Notes: a model not told the origin generated them from the letters alone. A DNA stretch of 64,000 bases from Anaerolineae bacterium (GCA_027494055.1 JAOSJO010000001.1:1-64000); one strand, 5' to 3'. Numbered from the stretch's first letter, positions 1 through 9,851 are shown. Program-made: numbers and translations.

Positions 1-152
1 AGAGCGAGACGGCGCTCGATTGTACGTCGTCAGAGCAGTGGGGTGGTTCGTGGGACGCAGGACATCGTTCTCTGTTGTGGACGACGAAATCGAGGCTGTG
101 ACCGCTCTTGGCGGTAGCATGTCGAGAAAAGAAGCAGAGACGAACACATGTC

Positions 153-690
153 ATGGCCGAACATCCGATGGAGACGACGTTACGCACCGCTCTGTGGCGG
201 CGGTTGGGCGCGGCCATCGATATACTGAAAACGCCCTGCTGGCCTGCCCCGCCACCGGAGTTCCCGTCGCAGTTCGCGGAGTTCTGGTATGTCACCTTTC
301 ATGCGCTTGTCTGGCTCGACCTGAGTCTCTCAGACGTCCCGGAGTGAGGAATTTGCGCCCCCGCTCCTTTGCCCACGGGGAGCTTGATTCCGTAGAGGAG
401 CTGCCCGAACCGCCCTATACCAAAGAGGAGTTGCGCGCCTATCTCGTGTCCACGCGCCAGAAGTGCCACTCAGCTTCTCCGGCTTTCGGACGAGCAGACG
501 CGCGGGCCCCGTCGCGTATCCTGGTCAAAGGGGGCAGCAAATCAGCTTTCTGGAATTGCAGCTCTACAATCTGCGCCACGTCCAGGAACACGCAGCCCAA
601 CTGAGCCTCTTTCTCGGACAGCACGCTATCCCGGATGCAAGCCTCGATTGGGTCGCGCGAGCAAAGGATGAACCTGGCAGTGAGGCAAGC
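153..690 (+). pseudogene. Broken DinB-family protein
   Basis: Three reading frames joined end to end spell one DinB/YfiT-like four-helix protein. Frame one covers 153 to about 345 and contains FAEFWYVTFHALVWLDL. Frame two covers about 356-470 and contains PYTKEELRAYL. Frame three covers about 540-690 and contains LYNLRHVQEHAAQLSLFLGQ followed by DWVARAKDE. DinB proteins are metal-binding enzymes, often thiol-dependent transferases, whose ligands are spaced histidines; the H of FHALVW and the H of HVQEHAAQL fit that pattern. At least two frameshifts are needed, so no full protein is made from this sequence as given. The ATG at 153 is the first plausible start. The surroundings are other gene remnants, which favours real decay over sequencing error here. 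The family call rests on my recognition of the motif order. Confidence 0.6.
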
Positions 691-950
691 GGAGGCGCGA
701 GTGATACATGGCGAAAGCCAAGGACATGTTCCTGCTCGGAAGCTCAGAATTGAGGAAGACCAAGCTATGGGGTGTGCCGTAAAAGACCATTTGCGATGTA
801 ACTAGAAGGTTCCCCCGCAGCCCTACGGTGGGGTGCGAGGGTGCAAACACAACCGGCGCTGGCACAATCGGGGAGACTAAGGCACGCTCCATCTGAAACC
901 AGCTACGGCGAGACTAGAGGCGTTCTGGTAGCTTACACGCGCGCTGGCCC

Positions 951-1517
951 TTATTCCAGTGGGCCCATTTCAAAGTCGATGTAGCGCCAAACCGTCGTGG
1001 TCTCTCCATTGGTGAAGTACAGCTTCGCTGTACACGAAGGACCCATATGCCGCAGTCGCAACGGCGAACTTGTTCGACCGATCTACCGATGTGAAGATCC
1101 GATATCCCCAGTATTTACCTAAGTAGTATTCAACCCTCTCGACGCTGTCGAGAGTGGCGTCCTTATGCGGCAACAGGTAGATGAGGATATCACTTCTGAC
1201 CTGGAATCTTGGACGCTGCCAGCTTGTGAACCAGGAAGAGCTCTCGGTTGGGCGCGTAATGGGTTTGGCGTTCGCTTTCGCGAATGCTGATCTCATCTAG
1301 GGGATACTCCCCCGAAAGTGTCGCTTCAGCCGTGGCGGGCGTCGGTCACGAGGGAGGCGGTTTTCGGCCTCTCCGCCCGCTCCGAGGGGGGCAAACTGAT
1401 ATCTGCCTCCTGCAATCGAATCTGCCAGACACTCCCGCCGGGACCGATCACCGCGCCAGGGCCAACGTCCCCCTGAACGAAGAAGAAGTTGTAGTTGATG
1501 GTTGTGTGCTCGCCCAT
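951..1517 (-). pseudogene. Remnant of a pYEATS-like domain protein
   Basis: Read on the minus strand, the piece from 1517 starts MGEHTTINYNFFFVQGD and runs into a glycine-rich stretch (GPGAVIGPGG) of the kind seen at the N-terminus of some bacterial effector-type proteins. A second frame, about 1230-1030, contains VEYYLGKYWGYRIFTS and FAVATAAYG. A third frame carries KLYFTNGETTTVWRYIDFE and a TAA stop at 951. The last two pieces resemble the prokaryotic YEATS (pYEATS) domain, which in bacteria is often attached to TIR or other conflict-system modules. Frame changes make it non-functional as sequenced. The domain identification is tentative and comes from pattern memory only; no partner effector domain is intact nearby. 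Confidence 0.42.
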
Positions 1518-1895
1518 TGCTTCTAGTCCCCCGTTAACAATTGTACACAGGTATGCCACGGAGCAGACTTCTCCGGTAGTGTAACGCCTAGAATCCTCTT
1601 CAGAATGGAAGAGCCGCTATATCCTGGAGAGATATTGTCAAATGTTCTGGATCTGTGGGCATCACGCTGCGACCTTCCGGCGAACATCAGGGACCTCTTC
1701 CGGTGCGACTTCGGCGAGCGGCGCGGCAGTTGTTCCGGTTCAGAGCCTGTGAGACAGATCGAGGGGTAGAATGAGGAGATGCTTTCCAAAGCCAGCCGGA
1801 TCTGGAAAGGGAGCAAGAGGATGGCCAAGGACGAGAAAGTATCTGCCGAAGCGACGGTGCGGCATATTCGCCGCCAGACACTCTGCCTCATTCCC

Positions 1896-2094
1896 ATCAT
1901 CGTAGTCGCCGCGGTCCAACCTGATCACCTCGGCGCGGCGCAGCCCACAGCCGGCCTGGGGCGCGGGGATAGCAGCGTCAAGCGTTTCCGTCGGCGTCGG
2001 GTCGGCTTCGCAGGCGGCCATCAGCGCGGCGATCTCCCCGGCGGCCAGGTCGCGGCCGGTGGGCAGGGGTTCCCCTGTGAGGGCAACTTAGCCC
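1896..2094 (-). pseudogene. Tyrosine recombinase fragment
   Basis: A minus-strand stretch without stops reads EPLPTGRDLAAGEIAAL, then MAACEADPTPTETLDAAI and GCGLRRAEVIRLDRGDYDD. This is the start of the catalytic domain of a phage-integrase/XerC-type tyrosine recombinase. The GLRRAE[VI] segment carries the first catalytic arginine, and the following DY is typical. The remaining catalytic residues (HxxR and the nucleophilic Tyr) are not found in any frame downstream, because the reading frame is lost after about 1896. It is a remnant only. It lies next to an IS481-like integrase remnant, so this corner has been hit by mobile DNA more than once. Confidence 0.5.
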
Positions 2095-2107
2095 GTCCGA
2101 GGGTAGT

Positions 2108-2825
2108 TCACGTCACACGGCGGTAGTCATGGTACAAGCCACCCAGGACCGGAAAGGCGATGATCCTCGCATCGCCTTGGGTGACCTCTGCGATCGGATC
2201 AGGAATGCGTGATCCAATGCCCTGATGCGGACGCGCATGATTGAAACAGGCGACGAAGGCTTGCACGATCAGGAGCAAGTGCCGCGCGCTGAGGATCAGC
2301 ACGTGATCGAGGCACTCCTCTGCACACTGCCTAGAAAGCGCTCGCGGATCGCGTTGGCTTTGGGCGCTTGCAAGGGCGTATGGATGATCCCAATGCCTGC
2401 ACCCTCGACCGCGTGTTCAAAGCGTGGTCCTTCACCGAACGGCGTTGCATCGCGCACTTGTTGCGCCCCTCACGCATTCGTTGGTGCACTACCACACGTC
2501 GGGAACCGTGCTCAACCAGGAAACCCACTAAGATCGTGCGGAAGAACAGGCCGTAGGTCTGCAGAAAGACACACGCCCAAATCGCCGCGGCATGATCGGC
2601 CAGAAACGTCGCCCAACGTTGAGCGTGATGGTGCGGGGCAGCGTCCGCCGGGCTTGGGGCATGTAGTGCCGGATGGTGCCCTTGTTCACCCGAATCCCCA
2701 GCTTCAGCAGTTACCCGCGAGTGCGCTTTGCGCCCCAACGTCGGTTTTCAACCGCCATCTGCTGGATCAACGCGATGGTCTCTTCGGCTATCCGCGCTTT
2801 GCCTTTCGACTTCCACCGCCACAAT
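2108..2825 (-). pseudogene. Degraded IS481-like integrase/transposase
   Basis: Segments in several minus-strand frames assemble into an rve-type (DDE) integrase. In order they are a helix-turn-helix-like part with EETIALIQQMAVENRRWGAK followed by an in-frame stop (about 2780-2710), GIRVNKGTIRHYMPQARR, then QRWATFLADHAAAIW and TYGLFFRTILV, then EGAGIGIIHTPLQAPKANA, and finally CFNHARPHQGIGSRIPDP with the C-terminal tail GGLYHDYRRVT. The first catalytic Asp, expected in IWACDF, is Val in IWACVF. A stop codon, frame changes and loss of the catalytic Asp show a dead element. No terminal inverted repeats were identified. A second copy of the C-terminal tail is at 6502-6567. Confidence 0.65.
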
Positions 2826-2958
2826 AGTCTGAACCCTTGCCGATGCTACTTCAACAGCGTGGCGCGCCGTTGGCTGGGCTGCGCGTTTGTCAATCTCTTC
2901 GCTGTGAGCCACAATTAGCTCGGAGTTCCAGTTGAAGTGCCCTCGTTTGCGGTGAGGT

Positions 2959-5900
2959 GTGACGGTGCTGAGCGAGACGCCTCTGGACGTTGTGGGTGAA
3001 CGTTACCGTCTACTGGATCTTCTAGGGCGCGGCGGTATGGGTGCGGTCTACCGTGCGGCAGACCGTCTGACGGGCCATCTGGTCGCCCTGAAACAGGTGA
3101 TGACGCCACCCGAGCAACTACAGTTCGCGTCGCGTGATATGGACTCGGACCCACGTGTGGCGTTGGCGCAGGAGTTCCAGATGTTGGCCTCATTGCGCCA
3201 CCCCAACATCATTGAGGTGTTGGATTATGGTTTTGACGACAGCGGACGACCCTACTTCACGATGACTCTGCTTGAAGGCGCGCGAACCATTGTGGAGGCC
3301 GGGCAAGGGCAATCGCTGATGGCGCAAGTGGACTTGCTCCTGCAAACACTTCAGGCGCTGGCATACCTGCATCGTCGCGGCGTTGTGCACCGAGACCTCA
3401 AGCCGGCGAATGTGCTGGTTGCCGGAGGGCGAGTCAAGGCTTTGGATTTTGGCCTATCGGTGGCCAGCACACAGACGCACGAGGATATCTCGGGTGAACT
3501 CAGCGGAACCATTCCCTACATGGCTCCAGAGCTATTCCAAGGGAAGCGTGGCGGGGTTGGTGCGGACCTGTATGCGGTGGGGGTGATGGCGTATGAGATC
3601 TTCTCCGGCCAGCATCCTTTCAGAACTGATAACCTTGCCCAATTGATTGCTGACATTCTCAGTACGCCAGCCGATGTATGGAAAATCGGCCTCAACGCGG
3701 CGCTTGAGAAAGTGCTGGAGCGGTTGCTGGCAAAAGCCGGGCAGATCGCTACACGGATCCGAAGAGACCATCACCGCGTTATGCGCAGCGGTTGACCGGT
3801 CTCCGCCAGCGGAGACAGCTGAAATCCGTGAGAGTTTCTTGCAGGCCTCCCGGTTTGTCGGACGCAAAACCGAACTGAAGCAACTCGAAGCCGCGCTTCG
3901 GGCAGCGTCGGATGCGCGCGGAAGCGCATGGCTGGTCGCGGGTGAGAGCGGCGTGGGCAAATCCCGGCTGCTGAATGAACTGCGTATTCGCGCTTTGGTC
4001 CAGGGCGCGGTGGTGCTTCGAGGGGAGGAGGTGGTCGAGGGCGGCGCACCGTATCAGCTTTGGCGAGAGCCTGTGCGCCGGCTGGCGCTCTCTACCGAAC
4101 TCAGTGACCTCGAAGTTGGCGTACTTGCGGAGATTGCGCGTGACCTTGGCGACCTACTAGGCCGGGCCGTGGCGCAAGCGCCTGAACTTGAAGTGAAAGC
4201 AAGACAGCAGCGCCTCACGTTGACAATTGCAGACCTCTTCCGAAGGCAAAGCGCGCCGGTTCTGTTGCTGTTGGAGGATCTGCAATGGTCAGTCGAGAGC
4301 TTGGAGCCGCTCAGACAACTGAACCTCATCAAGGATGAACTGCCGCTTCTCATCGTCTGCAGCTACCGCGATGATGAACGTCCAACATTGCCGGATGAAC
4401 TTCCAAGTATGCAGAAGCTCAAGCTGGAACGGCTCGATACGGAAAGCATTGCCGAACTGAGTGTCTCCATGCTGGGTGAAGCGGGCCGGCGGCCGCAGGT
4501 GCTCGATCTTCTGCAACGTGAGACCGAGGGGAATGTCTTTTTCTTGGTGGAGGTGGTGCGCACCCTGGCGGAGGAGGCTGGCAGTCTGAGCGATGTGGGG
4601 CGCCTCACGTTGCCCAGGCATGTTTTCGCCGAAGGGATCCAGACCGTCGTGCGTCGCCGTCTGCAGCGCGTTCCGGAAAGCGCAAAGGAACTGCTGAAAG
4701 CGGCGGCGGTCGTCGGGCGGCGGCTGGATGCGAAGGTGTTGGAGGCGCTAGCGCCTGGAGCAAATCTCGATGCGTGGGTCACGGTCTGTGCCAACGTCGC
4801 CGTGCTAGGACTTCCAGGACGGGAACTGGCATTTTGCACACGACAAACTGCGCCAAGCCATACTCCGGGACCTCACCGACGCAGAGCGCCCAGCCTTGTA
4901 CCGCGCGGTTGCGCAGGCCATCGAAGCCGTCTACCCCGGTGATGAGACGCAGGCGGCTGCGCTCGCCGAACACTGGCGCGGAGCTGGCGACAGCGCTAAA
5001 GAAGTGCACTATGCGCATGCCGCCGCCAGGCAGGCGTTTGATGTCAGCGACTTCCGCGGGGCGTCGGCTCTTGCCGAGCGCGTGCTGGCGCTGCTGTCAA
5101 CTATGGGCGACGAGCGAACGAAGATGTTGCTGCTGAAGCTGCTGGGCGATGCGCACGAAGGTCTGAGTGAGTACCCGCAGGCGACAGCGCGTTACCAGGC
5201 GAGTCTGGCAATCGCGCGAGAACTGGCTGATACGGTCAATATCGCGGCAGCGCTGAACGGTCTGGGCCGGGTTGGCGAGCGACAGGGCGATTATGCAACA
5301 GCGCGCGCCTACCACGAGGAAAGCCTGGCGCTGGCCCGGCAAAGCGGCGACAACAAGGTCGTCGCCGCCAACCTGAACAGCTTAGGCGTCCTGGCCATCA
5401 ATCAGAGCAACTACACGGCAGCACAGACCCATCTTGAGGAAAGCCTGAAGCTACGGCGCGAGAGTGGCAACCGGCGCGGCATGGCGAGCAGCCTTCATAA
5501 TCTGGGTACCGTCGCTGCTCACCAAGGTCATTACGCGGCGGCGCGTGCTTACCTTGAAGAGAGCCTGGCGATAGAGCGCGAGGTAGGCAACCGTCATGGC
5601 GTCGCCGGCGACCTCTCCAACCTGGGCGTCATTGCCAACTGGCAAGGCGACTACCAGGCAGCGCAATCCTATCTTGAGGAGAGCCTGCGGATCAACCAGG
5701 AGATCGGCAACCTATACGGCCTCGCGGCCAATCTCAGCAACCTCGGCGATGTCGCGACGAAGCGCGATGATTATCCAGCAGCGCAGTTGCATTATGAGCG
5801 CGGCCTGGCCCTCTTCCGCGAAATCGGTCACCAGCACGGAGTCGCCGTTAGCCTTACGGGTTTGGGAAACGTGGCTGTCCGTCAGGGGGACTATGCGGCG

Positions 5901-6341
5901 GCAAGGAAGCATTACGAAGAAAGCCTGCAGGCGCACCGCGCCATCGGCCACGGCTGGGCGTTGTCGCAGCGCTCAATGAACTGGCGCTGATTGACTTGAC
6001 CCTGGGCGCGGTCGAGGAGGGGGCGCGGACGCCTGTATGAGGCGCTTCGGCTCGCACACGAGATTGGCGCTACTCCGCGCGTGATCAATGTGCTGGTCGG
6101 GTTCGCGTGGCTGCGTTTGCTGGACGGTCAGCCGCAGCGCGGAGCCGAACTGGTGGGCCTGGTGGCTCACCATCCCGCGACGGATGAATTCACGATGCGC
6201 GGCGATATGGAGCCGGTGCGCGTCAAGTTGGAAGGCGCCTTGCCTCCCACTGTATTCGCGGAAGCGCTTGAGCGCGGTCGCACGCTCGACCTCGAAGGTG
6301 TAGTGAACGAGCTTCTGCAGCGAGCTGGGCGAAGCGCCTGA
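2959..6341 (+). CDS. Ser/Thr protein kinase - AAA ATPase - TPR protein, frameshifted
   Basis: One large regulator in several frames. The first 270 residues are a Hanks-type kinase: glycine loop GRGGMGAVY (from residue 23), lysine in VALKQV, catalytic loop VVHRDLKPANVLV, ALDFGLS and APE in MAPELF. After two frame changes near 3738-3765 an ATPase of the STAND/adenylate-cyclase-associated type follows, with Walker A GESGVGKSRLLNE (about 3948) and Walker B-like LLLLEDLQWS (about 4265). After a frame change near 4806, at least seven tandem TPR units of about 40 residues follow, recognisable by repeats of GDYAAARxxxEESL. Two more frame changes near 5957 and 6020 lead to the stop at 6341. Start is GTG 2959 without a strong ribosome site. 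Such proteins act as cytosolic signalling or transcriptional regulators. At least five indels are required, so it is either a pseudogene or badly affected by sequence error. Confidence 0.75.
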
Positions 6342-6917
6342 GTGCCTGACGCGCATTTGGTGTGGGGCGTGGATGCTTGTGGGAGGCCGGAAGCTCTATC
6401 CCTTCCACTGCCATCGCAGGACGAAAAGGGCTGTGGGGGCCGAAAACTCTCGTAAGGCTGAAAAACCTTCGTACAGTTGAAAACCCTATCCGCACTGCCC
6501 TTCACGCTGGATCCCGGTAGTAGTCGTGAAGAATGCCACCGAGAACGTCGCGGCAACGAACCGGTGAGTTGGCTACTTGCCTCGTCCTTCAGGATGTCAG
6601 CATTCAAGATCATTCGTCGGTAGTCGTGGTGAGAGCAATTCAGCACCGAGAGAAAGAAGCAGGAAATTGGGAGAGAAGGCAGACCACGCTGCCACTTCAG
6701 CGATTCCGTCGGAATGGTAGAAACGATCGGGAACGACATGGCATGGCGCGAAAAGGACAATCTGTATACACGCTCGTGGTCGATCCCGGTCGTTCCCACA
6801 CGCCCACAATTCAAATGGACGCAACATAAGACTCTAGCTCGGTTTGCCCCTGGGGCAAGGCCTCATTGATGGGAAATTGGCTTCTATAGAGCAGTAAGGC
6901 GACGTTAAAGGGCTGAC
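6342..6917. other. Non-coding stretch with short repeats
   Basis: I see no gene here that I can support. Around 6420-6487 a unit of roughly 20 bases recurs imperfectly, each copy carrying GAAAA followed by a CTCGTA/TTCGTA-like string. The remnant of an integrase C-terminus lies inside at 6502-6567. Open frames on both strands in this stretch show no recognisable motif. Confidence 0.4.
6502..6567 (-). pseudogene. Integrase C-terminal remnant (second copy)
   Basis: The minus strand reads DVLGGILHDYYRDPA and then stops. This matches the C-terminal tail of the degraded integrase at 2108-2825 (VLGGLYHDYRRVT). Only this tail can be recognised, so it is a relic of a second element of the same kind, or of the same one after rearrangement. 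Confidence 0.4.
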
Positions 6918-7559
6918 ATGTTTGGGTTTTGTCACTTGTTTCTGGACGAACTGCCGGAGTTCTCGCAGAAGGTGCTGGAGGTGATGCGCCAGCCCATCGA
7001 GGACAAGGAGGTCACTATCAGCCGCGCGCAGGGCACGCTGACCTTCCCGGCCAACTTCATGCTCATCGCCGCGATGAACCCCTGCCCGTGCGGCTACTTC
7101 GGCGACCCGGAGCGCCCGTGCACCTGCTCGCGCGGCCTGATCGACCGCTACCAGAAGCGCATCTCCGGGCCGCTGCTGGACCGGTTCGACATCCACGTGG
7201 AGGTGCCGCGCGTGGACTACGACAAGCTCACCGACGACCGGCGCGGCGAGCCGTCGGGGACGATCCGGGCGCGCATCGAACGCGCGCGCCAGCGCCAGCG
7301 GGCGCGCTTCGCCGCGCAGCCACACCTGCACGCCAACGCCGACATGGGGCCGAGCGAGATCCGCGCGCACTGCAAGCCGGACGCCGCCGGGCAGCAACTC
7401 CTGCGCGCGACCTTGCAGCAGATGCAGCTCAGCGCGCGGGGCTACCACCGGATTCTGAAGCTCGCGCGGACCATCGCCGACCTGGCCGACAGCGACGCGA
7501 TTGAGCTGCCGCACCTGGCGGAGGCGATCCAGTACCGGCCCAAGCGGCAGGTGTGGTAA
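6918..7559 (+). pseudogene. comM: YifB/ComM-type Mg-chelatase-like ATPase, C-terminal half only
   Basis: This frame encodes the C-terminal part of a ComM/YifB AAA+ ATPase. It opens with the Walker B region FLDELPEFSQKVLEVMRQP, followed by AAMNPCPCGYFGD, a cysteine cluster (PERPCTC), the arginine-finger region RISGPLLDRFDIHVEVPRV and the C-terminal lid SARGYHRILKLARTIADL. Complete ComM is about 500 residues; only about 210 remain, and the Walker A motif and N-terminal lon-protease-like domain are absent. The ATG at 6918 is simply the first Met after a junction, not a genuine start. ComM homologues are helicase-like proteins that help branch migration during natural transformation. The final 30 codons occur again at 9298-9384, so this locus was rearranged. 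Confidence 0.85.
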
Positions 7560-7591
7560 TATGGATTGCAGGAGCGAAACAAAAGGGACGC
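7473..7591 (+). repeat. comM-tail direct repeat, copy A
   Basis: The last 29 codons of comM and about 30 bases beyond the stop. The same sequence, with a few substitutions, recurs at 9298-9415. Similarity continues past the stop codon (GTGTGGTAAT, then ACAAAAGG), so it is a DNA duplication and not just conserved protein sequence. Confidence 0.75.
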
Positions 7592-7604
7592 ATTCAACTC
7601 AGTG

Positions 7605-7871
7605 CAGGATGGGTTGGGCAGCGTGCGCGGGATGGTTAACACAGACCTGGCGATGCTGGAGAGCCGACTGTACGCGCCGTATGGCGTGCCGTTTGGAGTG
7701 CAAGGGACAGAGCAAATGGTGTACGGCTTCACCGGTGAGCCGACGGATGCGAATGAGTTGGTGTACCTGCGGGCGCGGTATCTCAATCCGGAGTTGGGGG
7801 TGTTTGCGAGGCTTGACCCAGTCGAAGGCACGGCTGCGCGAGCCATGAGCCTTGGTAGATACTCGTGGTAG
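7605..7871 (+). pseudogene. Rhs repeat-associated core fragment
   Basis: The frame reads QDGLGSVRGMVNTDLAML, then YAPYGVPFG, VYGFTGEPTDANELVYLRAR, YLNPELGVFARLDPVEGT and RYSW, then stops. This is the RHS repeat-associated core domain that ends the shell of Rhs/YD-repeat toxins just before the variable C-terminal toxin. The thousands of bases of YD repeats expected upstream are missing, and the frame ends only a few codons after the core. It is therefore a fragment left by recombination and not a functional polymorphic toxin. It sits between the truncated comM and the WD40 gene, inside the block bounded by the comM-tail repeats. Confidence 0.75.
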
Positions 7872-7919
7872 GAGTTTATCGTTAATCTATCGATATATGT
7901 GCAATCAAGGAAGTTACTT

Positions 7920-9053
7920 ATGATCGGAAGAACGATTCTCTGCATTTCCACGCTTCTGCTCGCACCGCTTGCTACGGGTCAATCTGGTGACTTACCATTA
8001 CCCGACCTAGAGCCAATAACGCCAGAGAATGCCATCCGAATCGTACACTTGGCTGATTTAGGCAAGGCATATGGGAAAGTGGTATTCAGTCCTGATGGAA
8101 CATTGCTCGCATCCGTAAAGGAGTATGGAGGTCACGAGATATATGTGTGGGATTTACGGACGGGAGAACTCACTACGTTAGTGGGACCACAACAGTTCCT
8201 AGATATTTGGGACCTTGAGTTCAGCCCAGATGGGGCAATTCTGGCTTCTGGGAGCGCGTATGGGGACATCATTTTATGGTCGGTAGCAACGGGCGAACTC
8301 ATAAAATCACTGGAGAGTGAATCAGGTCACGTATGGGACCTAACGTTTAATGCAGATGGAACACTGTTAGCTGCTTCTAGGTCAGTAGATGCTGAAATAT
8401 GGACGTTGGAAACAGGAGAACGAAAAGTCCTCACAGGCAATTTGGGTGCACTACGGAACATAGTCTTTAGCCCTGATGAGACGATGGTCGCTGTTGGTGG
8501 AGGGGATGGAGCACGTCTATGGGACGTGGCAACAGGTAAGCCGTTAATTGTAATGGAGATCGGAACCGGTGGCGGTGGCGTCGCATTCCACCCAGATGGT
8601 ACATCTCTAGTTTTTGGAGGTGAGAGAGTAAGATTATTTGATGTAGAAACGGGTGAGCAATTGATAGCGCTTGAGCCAGATGTCCCAGGGTTCAGCGTGG
8701 CTTTTGACCCGGATGGGACATTGTTGGTCTCTGGAAATACTGTCTGGGATACAGAAACATGGGACATCTTAACGACACTTGAAAAGGAAGATGGAAGTCC
8801 GATATTTGCAGACTATTCTCCACAACCAGTGGAGTTCAGTCCAGATGGCACATTGCTACGCACTGGCAATGTCATCTGGGATACTGTAACATGGCGTCAA
8901 CTGTTTATCCTGGAAGAAGCAGAGGTAGCGGGATTCGAGTTTGGACACGTGAAGGTGTCGCTAAGTCCTGATCGCACCCTACTGGCTTTTGTGGGAGATA
9001 CAATACAACTGCAGGGAACGGTACAGCTATGGGGCGTGCCAGCAGGCGAATAG
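7920..9053 (+). CDS. Secreted WD40-repeat protein
   Basis: A 377-residue protein with an N-terminal signal peptide (MIGRTILCISTLLLAPLATG) and at least seven WD40-type blades. The repeats carry phrases such as VVFSPDGTLLAS, LEFSPDGAILASGS, IVFSPDETMVAVGG and VEFSPDGTLL, each followed by a VWD or LWD turn. Such propellers act as binding scaffolds, here presumably outside the membrane. I prefer the ATG at 7920 over the GTG at 7899 because AAGGAAG lies six bases upstream and the signal peptide then starts cleanly. Base composition is visibly more AT-rich than that of most neighbours. It lies within the comM-tail repeat pair, so it may have arrived with the insertion. The binding partner cannot be inferred. 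Confidence 0.8.
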   Translation: MIGRTILCISTLLLAPLATGQSGDLPLPDLEPITPENAIRIVHLADLGKAYGKVVFSPDGTLLASVKEYGGHEIYVWDLRTGELTTLVGPQQFLDIWDLEFSPDGAILASGSAYGDIILWSVATGELIKSLESESGHVWDLTFNADGTLLAASRSVDAEIWTLETGERKVLTGNLGALRNIVFSPDETMVAVGGGDGARLWDVATGKPLIVMEIGTGGGGVAFHPDGTSLVFGGERVRLFDVETGEQLIALEPDVPGFSVAFDPDGTLLVSGNTVWDTETWDILTTLEKEDGSPIFADYSPQPVEFSPDGTLLRTGNVIWDTVTWRQLFILEEAEVAGFEFGHVKVSLSPDRTLLAFVGDTIQLQGTVQLWGVPAGE

Positions 9054-9297
9054 TTTCTCCTCACGGCTTTCTCGATATGGGGGATCGGTGCACAAATTCG
9101 CCCCCAGAACGAATAGCAGTGACCCATCGTTGCAAACATAACCTATGAGTCCACTCGAAGTGAAAACGTGAGCCGGGAAACCTCACGCAACCTTCTTGAG
9201 ACGCACTCCTGTCCACCAGGTCTTGAGGGGAGGAACCAGGAGCACATTTTGCCCAGCAGCGAACCACGCCCGTCGCTCCCGCCTCTGCACAATTCAA

Positions 9298-9415
9298 ATC
9301 GCCGATCTGGCCGACAGTGACGCGCTTGAGCTGCCGCACCTGGCGGAGGCGATCCAGTACCGGCCCAAGCGGCAGGTGTGGTAATGTGAATTGCCGGGGC
9401 GTAACAAAAGGAACG
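9298..9415 (+). repeat. comM-tail direct repeat, copy B
   Basis: A second copy of the comM 3' end. It encodes IADLADSDALELPHLAEAIQ and the terminal RPKRQVW plus stop (9384), and similarity continues about 30 bases beyond the stop. The frame upstream of 9298 is unrelated, so no protein can be made from it. Together with 7473-7591 it brackets the Rhs fragment and the WD40 gene. Confidence 0.75.
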
Positions 9416-9471
9416 AATACAACGGCTTCTGCACAAGTGGCGACCTGCTTGCGTAAGGGGTCATGAACGGC

Positions 9472-9496
9472 GAGGCCCCGCAACGCGCGGGGCCTC
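9472..9496 (-). terminator. Hairpin downstream of the Flp pilin gene
   Basis: A perfect 10-bp stem (GAGGCCCCGC with GCGGGGCCTC) closes a five-base loop. It lies 26 bases after the pilin stop codon on the minus strand. No clear T-run follows, so it may be a weak terminator or an mRNA-stabilising hairpin. Confidence 0.5.
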
Positions 9497-9522
9497 TGAA
9501 TGATGTGAAAGAGAGCGACGAA

Positions 9523-9669
9523 TTACAGGCTGCTGACGATCTCCGAGAAGATGTTGCCGATGGCCGGGCCGAGCAGCGCCAGGATGACGATCACCACGAC
9601 GGCGACCAGCACCAGGATCAGCGCGTACTCCACAAGACCCTGACCTTCCTCACGTGGCAGGTACAGCAT
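9523..9669 (-). CDS. Flp/Fap-type pilin (type IVb)
   Basis: A 48-residue protein with the hallmarks of the Flp pilin family. It has a short leader ending EEG, then QGLVEYALIL, with the conserved Glu at position +5 and Tyr at +6 of the mature protein. A hydrophobic helix follows (VLVAVVVIVILALLG), with a short tail GNIFSEIVSSL. Cleavage by a prepilin peptidase is expected after Gly9. Start ATG at 9669 is preceded by a strong ribosome site (GGGAGGTG, plus-strand 9679-9686). A hairpin follows the stop. No tad/cpa assembly genes or prepilin peptidase occur in this window, so the machinery must lie elsewhere. The family is involved in adhesion and tight surface attachment. Confidence 0.9.
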   Translation of the reverse strand: MLYLPREEGQGLVEYALILVLVAVVVIVILALLGPAIGNIFSEIVSSL

Positions 9670-9678
9670 TGCGATTTC

Positions 9679-9686
9679 ACCTCCCT
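9679..9686 (-). promoter_or_regulatory. Strong ribosome binding site of the pilin gene
   Basis: On the minus strand GGGAGGTG stands nine bases before the ATG at 9669. It fixes the start of a gene too short to be called by length alone. Confidence 0.7.
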
Positions 9687-9851
9687 TCGCTTGATGGTAT
9701 GCTCACAATATAACCGTTCTCTAACCAACACAATAGTACCCTGGGGATACGCCGGCGCGCGCACCGGGCGCGCCCTCTGCCGTGTGCTGTGACGGTCGCT
9801 GGAACCCGCGCCGCCGGGGCAACCCGCCCGTCTGCGCCGACCGGGAACGCC

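Larger units (their letters stand above)
9054..9522. other. Intergenic region with duplicated comM end
   Basis: No intact gene is seen. The region holds the second copy of the comM tail (9298-9415) and the terminator hairpin at 9472-9496 that serves the minus-strand pilin gene. Open frames across it on the minus strand are shadows of the comM tail. Confidence 0.5.

Noticed and set aside
1605..1769. A 54-codon plus-strand ORF that reads like protein
   Set aside because: It has no ribosome site, overlaps the remnant region and matches no family I recognise; chance is likely in decayed sequence.
7605..7871. A functional Rhs toxin
   Set aside because: Only the core domain remains, with no YD repeats, toxin domain or immunity gene.
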